64,000 nt of DNA from Glycomyces artemisiae (lineage in GTDB: Bacteria > Actinomycetota > Actinomycetes > Mycobacteriales > Micromonosporaceae). Under the pieces are notes generated by a model, which was not told where the DNA came from, searched no databases, and worked only from the letters and a program-made list of their open reading frames with translations. The stretch spans positions 37,528-101,527 of the forward strand of contig NZ_PVTJ01000015.1 in assembly GCF_003002955.1 (NCBI RefSeq). Direction: 5' to 3'. Below are positions 9,047 to 17,346 of the stretch, one piece after another. The position numbers and the translations under genes were made by a program. Every line of letters starts with the position of its first letter. The stretch's first letter is position 1.

Positions 9047-9601
9047 TCAGACCGACGGGCCCCGGCGGCGCAGGTCGTCGACGGACAGCATCGCCTCGCG
9101 CAGCTCCTTCAGCCAGTCCTCGGCGTGCTGCTCGACCAGCCGCACGCACCACGCCAGCGCGTCCTGCCGCGACGCGGCGACCCCGGAGCCCACGAGCGTG
9201 TCGAGGACGAGCCGCTCGGGCTGGCGCAGCCGCGTGGTCACCGGCAGGGACTGGTGCGTGAAGACCATCGTGGTGGACCCGCAGCGCGCCCCCCAGGACG
9301 CCTGCCGGTGGTACCGGTACTGGAGCTGCTGCGCGATCTGCACCCGCATGTCGCGGGTGGCCTCCCGGAACCGGGAGATCCGGCCCTCCTCGGTGGCGGC
9401 CCGGTCGGACTCGGTGGCGTCCGCGGGGTGGTCCGGGGTCGGCAGCGGGCAGATGATGATCATCTCGTCGCGGTCCACGGTGACCTCGGGCATCCCGGCG
9501 ATCCAGCCGTCGGGGACGATCCCGTAGATCCAGGCCGGGGCGTCGTCAGTGGACGGCAGCGGGCCGTAGTGCCACGAGCCGGTGTCGTCGATGGCGGCCA
9601 T
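9047..9601 (-). CDS. Conserved-looking hypothetical protein (184 aa)
   Basis: No family is recognised with certainty. The N-terminal half is acidic (SWHYGPLPSTDDAPAWIYGI, then VTVDRDEMIIICPLP). The C-terminal third resembles a ribbon-helix-helix-like segment: a short strand (LPVTTRLRQPER), then LVLDTLVGSGVAASRQDALA and a helix. There is no signal peptide or membrane segment. It lies 95 bp downstream of the membrane-protein gene that ends the FtsK-type operon, in the same direction, so it may be co-transcribed, but it has enough room for its own promoter. The ATG at 9601 is taken; AGGAG lies about 9 bases upstream. Confidence 0.6.
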   Translation of the reverse strand: MAAIDDTGSWHYGPLPSTDDAPAWIYGIVPDGWIAGMPEVTVDRDEMIIICPLPTPDHPADATESDRAATEEGRISRFREATRDMRVQIAQQLQYRYHRQASWGARCGSTTMVFTHQSLPVTTRLRQPERLVLDTLVGSGVAASRQDALAWCVRLVEQHAEDWLKELREAMLSVDDLRRRGPSV

Positions 9602-9696
9602 TGACGGGTCTCCTCACGTTTCAGGAACGCTCCAGGTGTACCCCATCGAGTCAAGCAGAGCCGATCGAGGGCTCGCAAGCGTCGCACACCCCGCTG

Positions 9697-10371
9697 TCAC
9701 AGGCCCCGCATGAAGAACCCCGCGAGCGCGCACACCGCGAACACGGCCGCGCCCACGCACGCGAGCGTCTGCCCCGGCCGCGGGCGCACCCGGTACTGCC
9801 ACGACAGCCACACCCCGAGCACGACCGGCCCGGCCGCGATCCCCAGGAACAGCGTCAGCGCCGCGAACGCCTGCCGCACCGCCGACCCGTCCGCGCGCAG
9901 CACCCCGAGCGCCACCGCGACCGCGAGCGCCCCGGTCGCGGCCCCGATGAGCGCCGCCGTCACCTCGGTGTGGCGGGGCGCCTCGATGGGAAGTTCACCC
10001 TGCCGGGCGAGCGACAGCAGCCGCCCCGAGCGCTCCAGCCGCATCCGGACCCGCTCCGCACTGGGCTCCGGATCGGGCTCCCCGGCCGAGGGGGTCGGGC
10101 CGGTGCGGCGGTGGCCCACGAAGTCCCCGAGGGACCGCCACAGGATCGCGACGGCCTTGTCGGTCTCGGCCACGAGCGTCGCGGCCGCCACGGAGTCCCG
10201 GTTCGCCTCGTCCCGCGAGGCCCGGGCCTGGTCGACGGCGGCGGCCAGCCGCGCGGACTCGTCCCGGTAGGCGGCGTCGGCGGCGCGGATCTCGGCGTCG
10301 GCGTCGGCGCGGTCCTTGAGGTAGGCGGCGACGGCGTCCGCATAACTCGTGCCGGCGGTGTCGGTCGTCAT
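9697..10371 (-). CDS. Coiled-coil membrane protein of the FtsK-type operon (224 aa)
   Basis: About 125 N-terminal residues form a charged, Ala-rich helical region (AYLKDRADADAEIRAADAAY onward) that looks like a coiled coil. Three hydrophobic segments follow (about 139-162, 170-192 and 199-222), ending AGFFMRGL. The start is ATG at 10371 with AAGGAG 6 bases upstream. The gene follows the FtsK/SpoIIIE-type ATPase gene by 34 bases and is presumably its membrane partner. No enzyme motif is visible. A membrane anchor or channel component that docks the ATPase is a reasonable but untested guess. Confidence 0.65.
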   Translation of the reverse strand: MTTDTAGTSYADAVAAYLKDRADADAEIRAADAAYRDESARLAAAVDQARASRDEANRDSVAAATLVAETDKAVAILWRSLGDFVGHRRTGPTPSAGEPDPEPSAERVRMRLERSGRLLSLARQGELPIEAPRHTEVTAALIGAATGALAVAVALGVLRADGSAVRQAFAALTLFLGIAAGPVVLGVWLSWQYRVRPRPGQTLACVGAAVFAVCALAGFFMRGL

Positions 10372-10405
10372 GGAGTGCTCCTTCTCGGCACGATCCGTGC
10401 CGGCG

Positions 10406-13273
10406 CTAGGGAAGGTCGAGGACGGCCGACGGGTTCGGCAGGAGCGCGGTCGTCCGGTACGGGATGACGACCTGCGGGCCCCGGTGCCGGGCGCGGTCGA
10501 AGTAGAGGCCGCGGCGCACCCGCGGGTACCAGGCGGGGCCGCCGGAGGCGGGCGAGAGCGGCGCGAGCTCGGGGCCCTGCACGTCGAGCGCGAGCCACGC
10601 GTCGACGGCGTCGAACCTCGCCGAGAACCCGCCGAGGTCCTCGCGCAGCCGCGGCACCGACCGCCACCACCCGAGCGTGTGGAGGTGCCGTTCGGGGCCG
10701 TCGATGAGCATGGCGCGCAGGCGGGCCGACCCGGGCGCGTCGAGGCGCGCGGACCCGGCGTCGACGGCGTGGACCAGGTTGAGCCGCAGCGTCCCGTCGC
10801 AGCGCGACTCCCAGTCCTTGCACGCCGAGTCGAGGTCGTCGTGCCAGTCGACTTCGGCCCCTTCGGTTTCGAGCGCGGCGGCGAGCGCGAGCGCGGAGGC
10901 GGCGGCGTCGGGTTCGAGGCAGCAGATGTCGACGCCGATGCGCTGGCCGCGCTCGTGCGCGCCGCGGGCGGCGGTGAGCGCGGCGGCGGCGAGGATGTCG
11001 GCGGCCTCGCCGGTGCGGGTGCCGACGACGGCGAGGTTGCGGCCGGGCGCGCGGTGGAGGGCGAGTTCGGCGCCGCGGGCGGCGACGTCGATGGTCTGGC
11101 CCAGGAGCGCGGTCTCGGCGGCGGGGACGGCGGTGGTGAGGTCGGGGACGTGGTCGCCGTCGAAGAGCGCGGGCGGCTCGTTCCCGGGCGGGCGGGCCTC
11201 CCAGAGGCGCTGCTGGAGGGGCTCCCAGGCTTCGGCGTGCCCGGCGTTGGGGATGGCGACGATGCGGTTGGCGCCGGTGTGGCCGGACTCGTCGTTGACG
11301 ACGGCGTGGAAGCGGGCGACGGTGTCGGCGGCGTGGTTGGACTCGGCGAGGACCCTGCGGGCCTTGGGGAGCGCGATGCGCAGCGTGAACTGTGCGACGA
11401 GGCTGGGCCGGCCCCAGAGCGCCTCGATCCCGGCGACGTCCTGCGAGGCGAGGACGAGGTGGATGCCCTGGCTGCGGCCGCGGCGGGCGAGGTCTTCGAG
11501 GAGCTGCACGGCCTCTTCGGTGACGGCGTCGCGGGCTTCGAGCAGCACCTGGAACTCGTCGACGACGGCGACGATGCGGGGCCAGTGCCCGCCGGGGTCG
11601 GCGGCGCGGAGCTCTTCGAGCTTGGTGGCCTCGTGGGCTTTCGCGGCTTCGGCGCGGCGGCGCAGCTCGTCCTTGAGGTGGCGCAGGAGCGCGAGGCCGA
11701 ACTCGCGGTCGTCGTTGATGTTGACGCCGACGAGGCGCACGTGCGGGAGCCAGGTGGGGTCGCGGCGCCCGGAGGCGAAGCGCGCGAAGGAGACGCCTTC
11801 CTTGAAGTCGAGGAGGTAGAGCGCGAGCTCGTCGGGGCTGTACTCGGAGGCGAGTCCGGCGATCCACGCGTACAGGAGGTTGGTCTTCCCGGACCCGGAG
11901 GGGCCGCCGACGAGCGCGTGCGGCGGGTTGTCGCCGAGGCTGAGCTTCGCGACGTCCCCGGCGGCGGTCTCCCCGATGGCGGACTGGAGTCCGGCGGCCG
12001 ACGAAGCGCTCCAGAGCCGCTGCGGCAGCAGGTCCACCAGCCGGGCGGGCTCCTTCCCGGCAAGGTGCTTCTCCGCCACGGCCTTCGCGGCCTCGGTGAC
12101 GGTGGTGGAAGGCGGCGGCGGGTCGAGTTCGATGGGGGCGCCGGGAAGCGCGGTGGCGGCGGACGCGGTGAGGCGAGGCAGGTCGGCGGGCCCGGCGGTG
12201 TCGTCGCCGACGATGACGAGGTGCACCCCGGCGGCGACGCCGGTGCGGCGCAGCCGCGCCAGCTGCGCCTGGTCGTGTGCGGGCCACGCGGCGAGGTCGG
12301 CGTTGAGCAGCACGAGCACCCGCCACGGCTCGGGCCGCCGCCCGGTCGCGGCGGCCAGCGCGGCGAGCGAGTCGTGCTCCCCCGCGAGCACTTCGGCGTT
12401 GACGCGCCGCACGGTCTCCACAAGCGAGTCCAGCTCTTCCCGCAGCCCCGAGGGACCCACGAACGACAGCAGTCCGGCCTTCCCGAGCGCCGCGAACGCC
12501 GACAGCGACCGCCCCAGACGCTCGGGGTCGTACACGTGCAGCCGCACCAGCCCCGCCGGCACACCCCCCACCGCCCGTAGCAGCAGCCCCGGAAGCGCAT
12601 GCGCCGCATCGGAATCGATCCGCAGATGCGACCGGTCGAGCAGCGGGATCAGCGCAGGCAGTGAGGTCTCGGTCACCGAGGGTCCTGGATTGTCATACCC
12701 CCCTGCCACAATGGACGAGCCGGCTGATGCAGTCGAGGCCCCCGGAGGGATCCCTCCGGCGGCAGCGAGGTCATCGCCACTCTCGACCGGAGCGCGCCCG
12801 GTCGAGGCGGTCCCCGGCAAGGTGGTGGCGGTGGTGGGTGGGGCGGGGGGAGGGGGGAGGGAGGGCCCCCCGGAAGCCCCAGCAGCAGAGGTAGAAGCAG
12901 TCGATTCGCTGTCCGCGATACGGCCCACGCGAAGCAGCGGCGCGGCTCCGCGGGCCAGCCCGGATTCGAGCCGCCATTCAGACCACCGCGCCCCGGCGGC
13001 CGCCGGGGCCGCCGCGGCCGCGGCGTCGAGTGCGGCGCGGTGGCCGCCTTCGACGGCGGCGGCCTTGCGCGCTTCAAGAGTCGCGGTCATCTTCTCGTGG
13101 ATGTGCCGCAGCTGGGTCTGCTTGCGCGTGGCGTCGCCGATGACCTGCTCGGCGCGGCCTCGCTCCGACTCGGCCCGCTCGGCGGTGCGCTCGGCGAGGA
13201 GCCGGGCCTCGCCGCGGGCGCGGCCGAGCTCGTCGCCCATGGCCGCCACCAGTCGTCTGCGCCAGCTGCTCAT
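10406..13273 (-). CDS. FtsK/SpoIIIE-type ATPase with a Pro/Ala-rich linker (955 aa)
   Basis: Residues 1-90 are a charged helical region. Residues 120-200 are a Pro/Ser/Ala-rich linker. A first alpha/beta domain lies about 205-385 (VRLHVYDPERLG, then WRVLVLLNADLAAW). The FtsK/SpoIIIE motor follows at about 405-700, with Walker A GGPSGSGKT (456-464), Walker B IVAVVDEFQ (567-575), and ARRGRSQGIHLVLASQD (596-612), the typical FtsK segment. A C-terminal, partly degenerate ATPase-like domain follows. No FtsK membrane helices or gamma winged helix are seen, so it is not the divisome translocase. EccC-type secretion ATPases also use FtsK domains, and the small helical protein upstream strengthens that comparison. 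ATG 13273 follows the 265-aa gene stop by two bases. Confidence 0.85.
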   Translation of the reverse strand: MSSWRRRLVAAMGDELGRARGEARLLAERTAERAESERGRAEQVIGDATRKQTQLRHIHEKMTATLEARKAAAVEGGHRAALDAAAAAAPAAAGARWSEWRLESGLARGAAPLLRVGRIADSESTASTSAAGASGGPSLPPPPAPPTTATTLPGTASTGRAPVESGDDLAAAGGIPPGASTASAGSSIVAGGYDNPGPSVTETSLPALIPLLDRSHLRIDSDAAHALPGLLLRAVGGVPAGLVRLHVYDPERLGRSLSAFAALGKAGLLSFVGPSGLREELDSLVETVRRVNAEVLAGEHDSLAALAAATGRRPEPWRVLVLLNADLAAWPAHDQAQLARLRRTGVAAGVHLVIVGDDTAGPADLPRLTASAATALPGAPIELDPPPPSTTVTEAAKAVAEKHLAGKEPARLVDLLPQRLWSASSAAGLQSAIGETAAGDVAKLSLGDNPPHALVGGPSGSGKTNLLYAWIAGLASEYSPDELALYLLDFKEGVSFARFASGRRDPTWLPHVRLVGVNINDDREFGLALLRHLKDELRRRAEAAKAHEATKLEELRAADPGGHWPRIVAVVDEFQVLLEARDAVTEEAVQLLEDLARRGRSQGIHLVLASQDVAGIEALWGRPSLVAQFTLRIALPKARRVLAESNHAADTVARFHAVVNDESGHTGANRIVAIPNAGHAEAWEPLQQRLWEARPPGNEPPALFDGDHVPDLTTAVPAAETALLGQTIDVAARGAELALHRAPGRNLAVVGTRTGEAADILAAAALTAARGAHERGQRIGVDICCLEPDAAASALALAAALETEGAEVDWHDDLDSACKDWESRCDGTLRLNLVHAVDAGSARLDAPGSARLRAMLIDGPERHLHTLGWWRSVPRLREDLGGFSARFDAVDAWLALDVQGPELAPLSPASGGPAWYPRVRRGLYFDRARHRGPQVVIPYRTTALLPNPSAVLDLP
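12836..12865 (+). other. Potential G-quadruplex inside the FtsK-type gene
   Basis: On the + strand six G-runs of 3-6 bases, each separated by one base, form an uninterrupted quadruplex motif. It is the complement of the Pro-rich linker codons (PSLPPPPAPPTT), i.e. on the template strand of the gene. Codon composition alone may explain it. Confidence 0.55.
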
Positions 13274-13275
13274 GG

Positions 13276-14073
13276 TCAGGTCCTCCGGTCGGTCGTGCTG
13301 CGCTCATCGCTGGGGGCCTGCCTCGGCAGGCGGTGCATCGCCGCGACGAGCACCGGCCCGATCGCGGCGGTCCGCGCCGCGTCGTCGCCCGTGCCGACCC
13401 CGAGCGTGCACGCCGACGCGAGCGCCTCGGCCACATGCACCGGCTCGGCGTTCGGCACCAGCGCGCGGACCTTCGCGACGCACTTGTCGCGCAGGCCCGG
13501 AACGTCGCTCGCGTTCGGGTTGCGGCCCAAGTGCTCCGCGGCGAGGCTGCGCACCAGCGGCCACGCCAGGCCCGGGAGCTTCACGCCGGTCTCGGGGCCC
13601 GCGTCGCGCAGGCGCTTGCAGTACGCGTCGGCGTTCCCCTCCCCCGCGGCCTTGAGCAGGTCGTTGAACAGGCGCGTCGGCGGGACCTTCTCCGGGACGG
13701 CCTCGCCGTCGCGGTCGCACAGCTCGTTGACGCGGTCGGTCCACCACTGCCGCGGGTCCACAGGGGCCGGTGCCGCGGTCGGCCCGGGACGGGCCGGCCC
13801 GGCGGCCTGGGTGGGGACGGCGCCGCCCGCGCCGATCGCCGCGAGGTAGTCGTCGAGGGCCTCGGACGCCTCGCCGAGGCGCGTGCGGGCCGCGTCGAGG
13901 CGCTCGCGTGCGGCGCCCAGCTTGTGGAGGCCCACTTCGGCGTTCGACTCGCGCGACGCCTCGGTGAGCTCGGTCTGCGCGGCCTCGAAGCAGTGGTCGG
14001 CGGTGTCGAGCGCGGGCAGCGGGAGGTCGGCGGCGAGGGCTCTGAGGCTCCCGGCGAGGGCGGCGACGTCCAC
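13276..14073 (-). CDS. Helical protein of the FtsK-type operon (265 aa), unknown
   Basis: The N-terminal 85 residues are helical and spaced like a coiled coil (DVAALAGSLRALAADLPLPA, then LTEASRESNAEVGLHKLGAA). A Pro/Ala linker follows (about 88-108), then a second domain starting WWTDRVNELCDRDGEAVPEK that contains three cysteines and no catalytic motif I recognise. There is no signal peptide or membrane helix. The GTG start at 14073 has GGAG 6 bases upstream, placed just after the stop of the 88-aa gene. The next gene starts two bases after this stop, so translation is probably coupled. A chaperone or substrate role beside the ATPase is inference only. Confidence 0.65.
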   Translation of the reverse strand: MDVAALAGSLRALAADLPLPALDTADHCFEAAQTELTEASRESNAEVGLHKLGAARERLDAARTRLGEASEALDDYLAAIGAGGAVPTQAAGPARPGPTAAPAPVDPRQWWTDRVNELCDRDGEAVPEKVPPTRLFNDLLKAAGEGNADAYCKRLRDAGPETGVKLPGLAWPLVRSLAAEHLGRNPNASDVPGLRDKCVAKVRALVPNAEPVHVAEALASACTLGVGTGDDAARTAAIGPVLVAAMHRLPRQAPSDERSTTDRRT

Positions 14074-14086
14074 AGGGGTCTCCGTT

Positions 14087-14353
14087 CTAGAGGGTCGCGG
14101 CGTACGCCTCGGCCTGCTCGGCGGCGGCGAAGGTCGCGGCCAGGGACTGCTCCAGCTCCGCCGCGGCCTGCGCGAGCGCGGCCTGGGCGGTGGCGACGGA
14201 GTCGTGGCCCGACCCGGCGGTGACCGCGGTCAGGCCGCCCTGGGCCGCCTCGATGTTCTGGCTGGCGGCGGTGATGGCGGCCTGGCCGTCGCGGACCTGC
14301 TGGAGGGCGGCGGCGATGGCGGACTTGAGTTCGGCGACGCTCACGGTGGACAC
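14087..14353 (-). CDS. Small Ala-rich helical protein (88 aa), first gene of the FtsK-type operon
   Basis: GTG at 14353 gives an 88-aa protein that is almost all helix: ELKSAIAAALQQVRDGQAAI, a short central break (TAVTAGSGHDS), then a second helix rich in Ala and Glu. That two-helix hairpin of 85-100 residues next to an FtsK-type ATPase recalls WXG100/ESX substrates, but the break has no WxG. No ribosome site precedes the start, so a leaderless message is possible; a second GTG 9 bases downstream is an alternative. It heads the operon, divergent from phoH with a 204-bp shared promoter region. Confidence 0.65.
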   Translation of the reverse strand: MSTVSVAELKSAIAAALQQVRDGQAAITAASQNIEAAQGGLTAVTAGSGHDSVATAQAALAQAAAELEQSLAATFAAAEQAEAYAATL

Positions 14354-14557
14354 GACGCTTATTCTCGCGGAGATTCCGCCGACTTTCCGTGATGATGTCA
14401 CAACCCGGCGTGTCTGGTTTGTCGGATTCCCGACTGTCCAGTGACAACCAGTGTTGCTTTCGATGCATTTTTGGGTGGCGCAGTGACGTACCTCCCAACT
14501 ACAGTGTGAGTACCAACGGGGCCAGGTCCCCCACACATCGACACCCGGGAGGCGACC

Positions 14558-15841
14558 GTGCCAGTGCAACGCACTTACGTCCTCGACACTTCGGTTCTGC
14601 TGTCAGACCCAGGAGCGTTCTCACGGTTCGACGAACACCACGTGGTCATCCCGCTCGTCGTAGTCAGCGAGCTGGAAGCCAAACGCCACCATCCGGAGCT
14701 GGGCTGGTTCGCCCGGGAGTGCCTGCGGCGCCTCGACGAACTGCGCGTCAAGCACGGCCGGCTCGACGAGCCGATCGACATCGGGGACCACGGCGGTTCC
14801 ATCCGGGTCGAGCTCAACCACGTCGACACCTCGGGTCTTCCCGCGGGGTTCGCCTTGGACACCAACGATTCCCGCATCATCGCCGTCACGCGGGCCCTCG
14901 GGCTCGAAGGCGCCGACGCGGTCCTGGTCACCAAGGACATGCCGCTGCGCGTGAAGGCCTCCGCGGTCGGGATCCCCACCGAGGAGTACCGGCACGGCCA
15001 GGCCGTCGACCCGACCTGGTCGGGCATGGCCGAGCTCGCGGTGTCGGACGAGGTCATCGACGCCCTGTTCGACGGCGCCGACGTGGACCTCCCGCACGAC
15101 GTGGACCTGCCCTGCCACACCGGCCTGGTGCTCACCGGCGCCAGCTCGAAGGCGCTGGGCCGCGTCACCGTCGACAAGCAGATCCGCCTGGTGCGCGGCC
15201 GCGAGGCCTTCGGCGTCCACGGCCGCTCCGCGGAGCAGCGCGTCGCCATCGACCTGCTGCTGGACCCGGACATCGGGATCGTCTCGCTCGGCGGCAAGGC
15301 CGGCACGGGCAAGTCGGCGATGGCCCTGGCCGCGGGCCTGGAGCAGGTCCTGGAGCGCGAGGTCTTCAAGAAGGTCATCGTGTTCCGCCCGCTCTACGCC
15401 GTGGGCGGCCAGCAGCTCGGCTACCTGCCGGGGTCCGAGAACGAGAAGATGAGCCCGTGGGGCCAGGCGGTGTTCGACACGCTCGGGGCGGTCACGAACG
15501 ACAACGTGATCTCCGAGGTCGTCGAGCGCGGTCTGCTCGAAGTGCTGCCGCTGACGCACATCCGCGGCCGCAGCCTCCACGACGCGTTCGTCATCGTCGA
15601 CGAGGCGCAGTCGCTCGAACGCGGCGTGCTGCTGACGGTGCTCTCGCGCATCGGCCAGGGCTCCAAAGTGGTCCTCACCCACGACGTGGCGCAGCGCGAC
15701 AACCTGCGGGTGGGCCGCTTCGACGGCGTCGCGAGCGTCATCGACGTGCTCAAGGGCCACCCACTGTTCGCGCATGTGACGCTTACGCGCAGTGAGCGTT
15801 CTGAGATCGCGGAGATGGTCACCAACCTGCTGGAAGGCTGA
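14558..15841 (+). CDS. PhoH family protein with PIN domain
   Basis: A 427-aa PIN-PhoH fusion. The N-terminal PIN ribonuclease domain begins [17 protein letters not shown], with further acidic residues ([10 protein letters not shown]). The C-terminal PhoH NTPase domain has Walker [14 protein letters not shown] (about residues 248-260), a Walker B/DEAQ motif ([13 protein letters not shown]) and an arginine-containing sensor region ([16 protein letters not shown]). Such proteins are reported to be RNA helicase/RNases (PhoH2 type) in mycobacteria. GTG 14558 has GGGAGG 5 bases upstream. The stop is followed by an exceptionally long perfect hairpin. Divergent from the FtsK-type operon. Confidence 0.92.
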   Translation: MPVQRTYVLDTSVLLSDPGAFSRFDEHHVVIPLVVVSELEAKRHHPELGWFARECLRRLDELRVKHGRLDEPIDIGDHGGSIRVELNHVDTSGLPAGFALDTNDSRIIAVTRALGLEGADAVLVTKDMPLRVKASAVGIPTEEYRHGQAVDPTWSGMAELAVSDEVIDALFDGADVDLPHDVDLPCHTGLVLTGASSKALGRVTVDKQIRLVRGREAFGVHGRSAEQRVAIDLLLDPDIGIVSLGGKAGTGKSAMALAAGLEQVLEREVFKKVIVFRPLYAVGGQQLGYLPGSENEKMSPWGQAVFDTLGAVTNDNVISEVVERGLLEVLPLTHIRGRSLHDAFVIVDEAQSLERGVLLTVLSRIGQGSKVVLTHDVAQRDNLRVGRFDGVASVIDVLKGHPLFAHVTLTRSERSEIAEMVTNLLEG

Positions 15842-15860
15842 CGGGAAAGCTCTGGCATGC

Positions 15861-15898
15861 TGTGTCCCGGGCGTCTGTGGACAGACGCCCGGGACACA
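15861..15898 (+). terminator. 18-bp perfect hairpin between phoH and the first transglycosylase-like gene
   Basis: TGTGTCCCGGGCGTCTGT (15861-15878) pairs perfectly with 15881-15898 across GG. It lies 20 bases after the phoH stop, but its 3' arm abuts the AGGAG ribosome site (15898-15902) of the next gene. It is probably a terminator. If transcription passes through, it would shape the 5' end of the downstream message. Confidence 0.75.
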
Positions 15899-15910
15899 GG
15901 AGTAGAGCGA

Positions 15911-16594
15911 ATGATCCCACTGCTGACCCGCTACGGCGCCCGTCTGGCCGCCGTGCTCGTCCTCGCACTCGGGGCCGTCATAGCCGTCAACGCCGTGACC
16001 GACGACCCGTCCGAGCAGGACGCCCAGCACCCCAGCCAGGCCGCCGCCGAGCAGCAGGCCGAGGCCGAGGCCGCGTACGAGGAAGTCCGCTACCTGCACG
16101 TCAACTACATCGACGAGACCGCGGGCGCCGACGTCGCGGTGAAGGCCGACGCGCTCGCCGACTTCGCCGCCGACCGGGCCGAGAGCCTGAACAGCGCCCA
16201 GGAGGACGCCGACCAGGCCGAAGCGGAGGCCGAGGCCGAAGCCGAGGCGAACTCGAACCCGACGTCCGTCGACATCCCGTCGAGCTGCTCGGACTACTCC
16301 GGGAACAAGGCCACCGGCTGCGCGATGGCGCTGGACAACGGCCACGACCTGGAGCAGGTCGGCTGCCTCGTGGCCCTGTGGGACCGCGAGTCCGGCTGGA
16401 ACGAGTACGCCGCCAACGGCATCGGCGCGTACGGCATCCCGCAGGCGCTGCCCGGCTCGAAGATGGAGAGCGCCGGCTCGGACTGGGAGACCAACCCCGT
16501 CACCCAGATCAAGTGGGGCCTCGGCTACATCGAAGGCCGCTACGGCGACCCGTGCGGCGCGTGGGCCCACTCCGAAGACGTCGGCTGGTACTAG
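15911..16594 (+). CDS. Secreted/anchored transglycosylase-like protein, copy 1 (227 aa)
   Basis: MIPLLTRYGARLAAVLVLAL starts a signal peptide or N-terminal anchor. A Glu/Ala-rich helical region follows (about 45-115, with repeated EAEAE), then a C-terminal lytic-transglycosylase-like domain: WDRESGWNEYAANGIGAYGI contains the presumed catalytic Glu, with PQALPGSKM, DWETNPVTQIKWGLGYIEGR and a closing CGAW. Cysteine pairs fit an extracytoplasmic domain. It probably acts on peptidoglycan. ATG 15911 has GGAG 8 bases upstream. The next gene is a close paralogue in tandem, with a terminator between them, so each copy may be transcribed separately. Confidence 0.8.
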   Translation: MIPLLTRYGARLAAVLVLALGAVIAVNAVTDDPSEQDAQHPSQAAAEQQAEAEAAYEEVRYLHVNYIDETAGADVAVKADALADFAADRAESLNSAQEDADQAEAEAEAEAEANSNPTSVDIPSSCSDYSGNKATGCAMALDNGHDLEQVGCLVALWDRESGWNEYAANGIGAYGIPQALPGSKMESAGSDWETNPVTQIKWGLGYIEGRYGDPCGAWAHSEDVGWY

Positions 16595-16602
16595 CTGCAC
16601 AG

Positions 16603-16632
16603 ACGGGGCGGGCGCTCATGCGCCCGCCCCGT
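16603..16632 (+). terminator. Terminator after transglycosylase-like copy 1
   Basis: A perfect 13-bp stem, ACGGGGCGGGCGC with its complement, has a TCAT loop and starts 8 bases after the stop codon. Confidence 0.85.
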
Positions 16633-16674
16633 TCCGCACTCCCCCTTCCTTTCCTCCTCCCCCAGGAGCCCCTT

Positions 16675-17346
16675 GTGATCCCGAAGCTGACCCGCCACGC
16701 CGCTCGGATCGCCGCGGTCCTCGTGCTGGCCCTCGGGGCCGTCATCGCGGTCATGGCCGCGACCGACCGGCCCGCCGACGAGGACGCGAACCACCCGAGC
16801 AACGCCGCCGCCGAGAACCAGGCCGAGGCCGAGGCCGCGTTCGACGAGGCCCGCTCGCACCACATGAACTACATCGCCGCGACCGCCGGGGCCGACGTCA
16901 CCGTCAAGGCCGCGGCGGTCGCGGAGTACGCGGTCGACAAGGCCGAAGGCCTGGACGACGCCCAGGAGGGCGCCGACCAGGCCGCGGAAGAGGCCGCCCG
17001 GAACACGAACCCGACGTCAGTCGAGGTCCCGTCGAGCTGCGGCGAGTACTCCGGGAACCGGGCCACCGGCTGCGCGATCACGCTCGAGCGCGGGTACGAC
17101 CTGGAGCAGTTCGCGTGCCTGGAGCTCCTCTGGAGCAAGGAGTCCGGCTGGAACGAGCTCGCCGAGAACTCGATCGGCGCCTACGGCATCCCCCAGGCCT
17201 ACCCCGGTTCCAAGATGGTCAGCGAGGGCGACGACTGGGCGACCAACCCCGTCACCCAGATCAAGTGGGGCCTGGGCTACGTCGAGGGGAAGTACGGGAC
17301 CCCGTGCGACGCCTGGGCGTACTCCGAGGCCGAGGGCTTCTACTGA
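16675..17346 (+). CDS. Secreted/anchored transglycosylase-like protein, copy 2 (223 aa)
   Basis: A tandem paralogue of the preceding gene with the same plan: signal or anchor (IAAVLVLALGAVIAVMAATD), an acidic helical region, the PSSCGEYSGNRATGCAI motif, and a transglycosylase-like domain with WSKESGWNELAENSIGAYGI, PQAYPGSKM and NPVTQIKWGLGYVEGKYG. The GTG at 16675 has AGGAG (16664-16668) 6 bases upstream. The acidic region is shorter than in copy 1, lacking the EAEAEAEAEAE run. Its 3' third lies opposite the extended reading frame of the DUF998 gene. Function by family: peptidoglycan cleavage, not proved. Confidence 0.8.
   Translation: MIPKLTRHAARIAAVLVLALGAVIAVMAATDRPADEDANHPSNAAAENQAEAEAAFDEARSHHMNYIAATAGADVTVKAAAVAEYAVDKAEGLDDAQEGADQAAEEAARNTNPTSVEVPSSCGEYSGNRATGCAITLERGYDLEQFACLELLWSKESGWNELAENSIGAYGIPQAYPGSKMVSEGDDWATNPVTQIKWGLGYVEGKYGTPCDAWAYSEAEGFY

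Noticed and set aside
10406..13273. Calling the FtsK-type protein the cell-division DNA translocase FtsK
   Set aside because: It lacks the membrane helices and C-terminal gamma domain of FtsK and lies in an operon with small helical proteins.
14621..16600. A 659-codon open frame opposite phoH and transglycosylase copy 1
   Set aside because: It crosses two real genes and a perfect terminator hairpin and has no protein-like motifs.
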